Assembly: GCA_037953745.1 (NCBI GenBank)
Contig: JBAKBP010013060.1
Location: forward strand, 1-64,000
Origin: Lithodes maja
Taxonomy: Eukaryota > Arthropoda > Malacostraca > Decapoda > Lithodidae
Direction: 5' to 3'
Length of the DNA stretch: 64,000 nt
Made by a program: the position numbers and the translations under genes. This document shows, piece after piece, positions 63,851 to 64,000 of the stretch. Numbering within the stretch: position 1 is the first letter of the stretch; each line of letters starts with the position of its first letter. Below the pieces are notes generated by a model that did no database searches, was not told the origin of the DNA, and worked only from the letters and a program-made list of their open reading frames with translations.

Positions 63851-63945
63851 TGATTTCGGCCCTTTCACTCTTTGAAATCTGGGGAGGCACTCGCTGCAGG
63901 CAGTTATACCTTTTGTCTCCCTCATTCACATAGAAAACAAAATCA

Positions 63946-64000
63946 GCTGTTTGTCATCATCAGCTGTTTGTCATCATCAGCTGTTTGTCATCATCAGCTG
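63946..64000. repeat. 17-bp minisatellite (right block, runs off the window)
   Basis: Three copies of the TCAGCTGTTTGTCATCA unit directly after the LINE-2 3' end. Same unit and orientation as 52139-52350. Confidence 0.95.

Larger units (their letters stand above)
52350..63945 (+). mobile_element. Jockey-like LINE-2, split by element D
   Basis: Left part 52350-53551 (endonuclease to RT start), right part 62409-63945 (RT to 3' UTR). The TTAA duplication of element D (53548-53551 and 62405-62408) joins them. It is 5'-truncated within the endonuclease. The 3' end CATTCACATAGAAAACAAAA is defined by the truncated copies at 15845 and 51478. Confidence 0.88.

Noticed and set aside
1..64000. Envelope gene making these elements retrovirus-like
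   Set aside because: No frame with signal peptide, fusion or transmembrane features lies between RNase H and the 3' LTR in A, B, C or D.

Overview
This window is eukaryotic, repeat-dominated DNA from an animal, most plausibly an invertebrate; a crustacean is my guess from the mix of CR1-type and Jockey-like LINEs, dense miniature inverted-repeat transposons (MITEs) and long GA/CT/CA/TA microsatellites. I found no convincing single-copy host gene. Every long open reading frame belongs to a transposable element.

Four related Ty3/gypsy elements, here called A, B, C and D, form the backbone. They have long (about 1.8 kb) TG...CA LTRs, the primer-binding-site core TGGCGACCTT and a polypurine tract TCTTGGG... 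In A and C the integrase is encoded BEFORE reverse transcriptase and RNase H, the unusual order described for Gmr1-like elements. A (1-10003) is the oldest: its LTR overlap is about 97% identical, a solo LTR splits its pol, a CR1 fragment is inserted, and its 3' LTR is truncated. B (16145-26140) is very young: its LTRs are almost identical and it has a GTAG target-site duplication. It carries one 5.3-kb frame joining Gag, protease, shrunken pol remnants and an in-frame, nearly complete LINE reverse transcriptase. C (40133-49434) is full length and young (TSD CTAG) but has two frameshifts. D (53552-62404, minus strand, TSD TTAA) is a deleted relative of B, nested inside a Jockey-like LINE.

Non-LTR elements: a near-complete CR1-like LINE (about 11170-15293) has an SGNH-esterase ORF1 and an endonuclease-RT ORF2. 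Close 5'-truncated copies lie inside B (21924-23754) and at 50082-51046 (minus). A second LINE (52350-63940), split by D, lies inside a 17-bp minisatellite. Tails or fragments of LINEs also occur at 9106-9457, 15845-15990, 29401-30329, 51478-51560 and 51724-51985.

The 26.2-40.1 kb interval is a MITE field. It holds at least a dozen copies of a TTAA-flanked, piggyBac-like MITE ('MITE-1'), several other inverted-repeat families, a 65-bp x 21 minisatellite, a 40-bp x 18 minisatellite that appears to have arisen from MITE-1 sequence, and a near-perfect 570-bp palindrome.

MITE and LINE family names are local labels. All identities were judged by eye. Domain calls rest on visible motifs, and no database search was possible.
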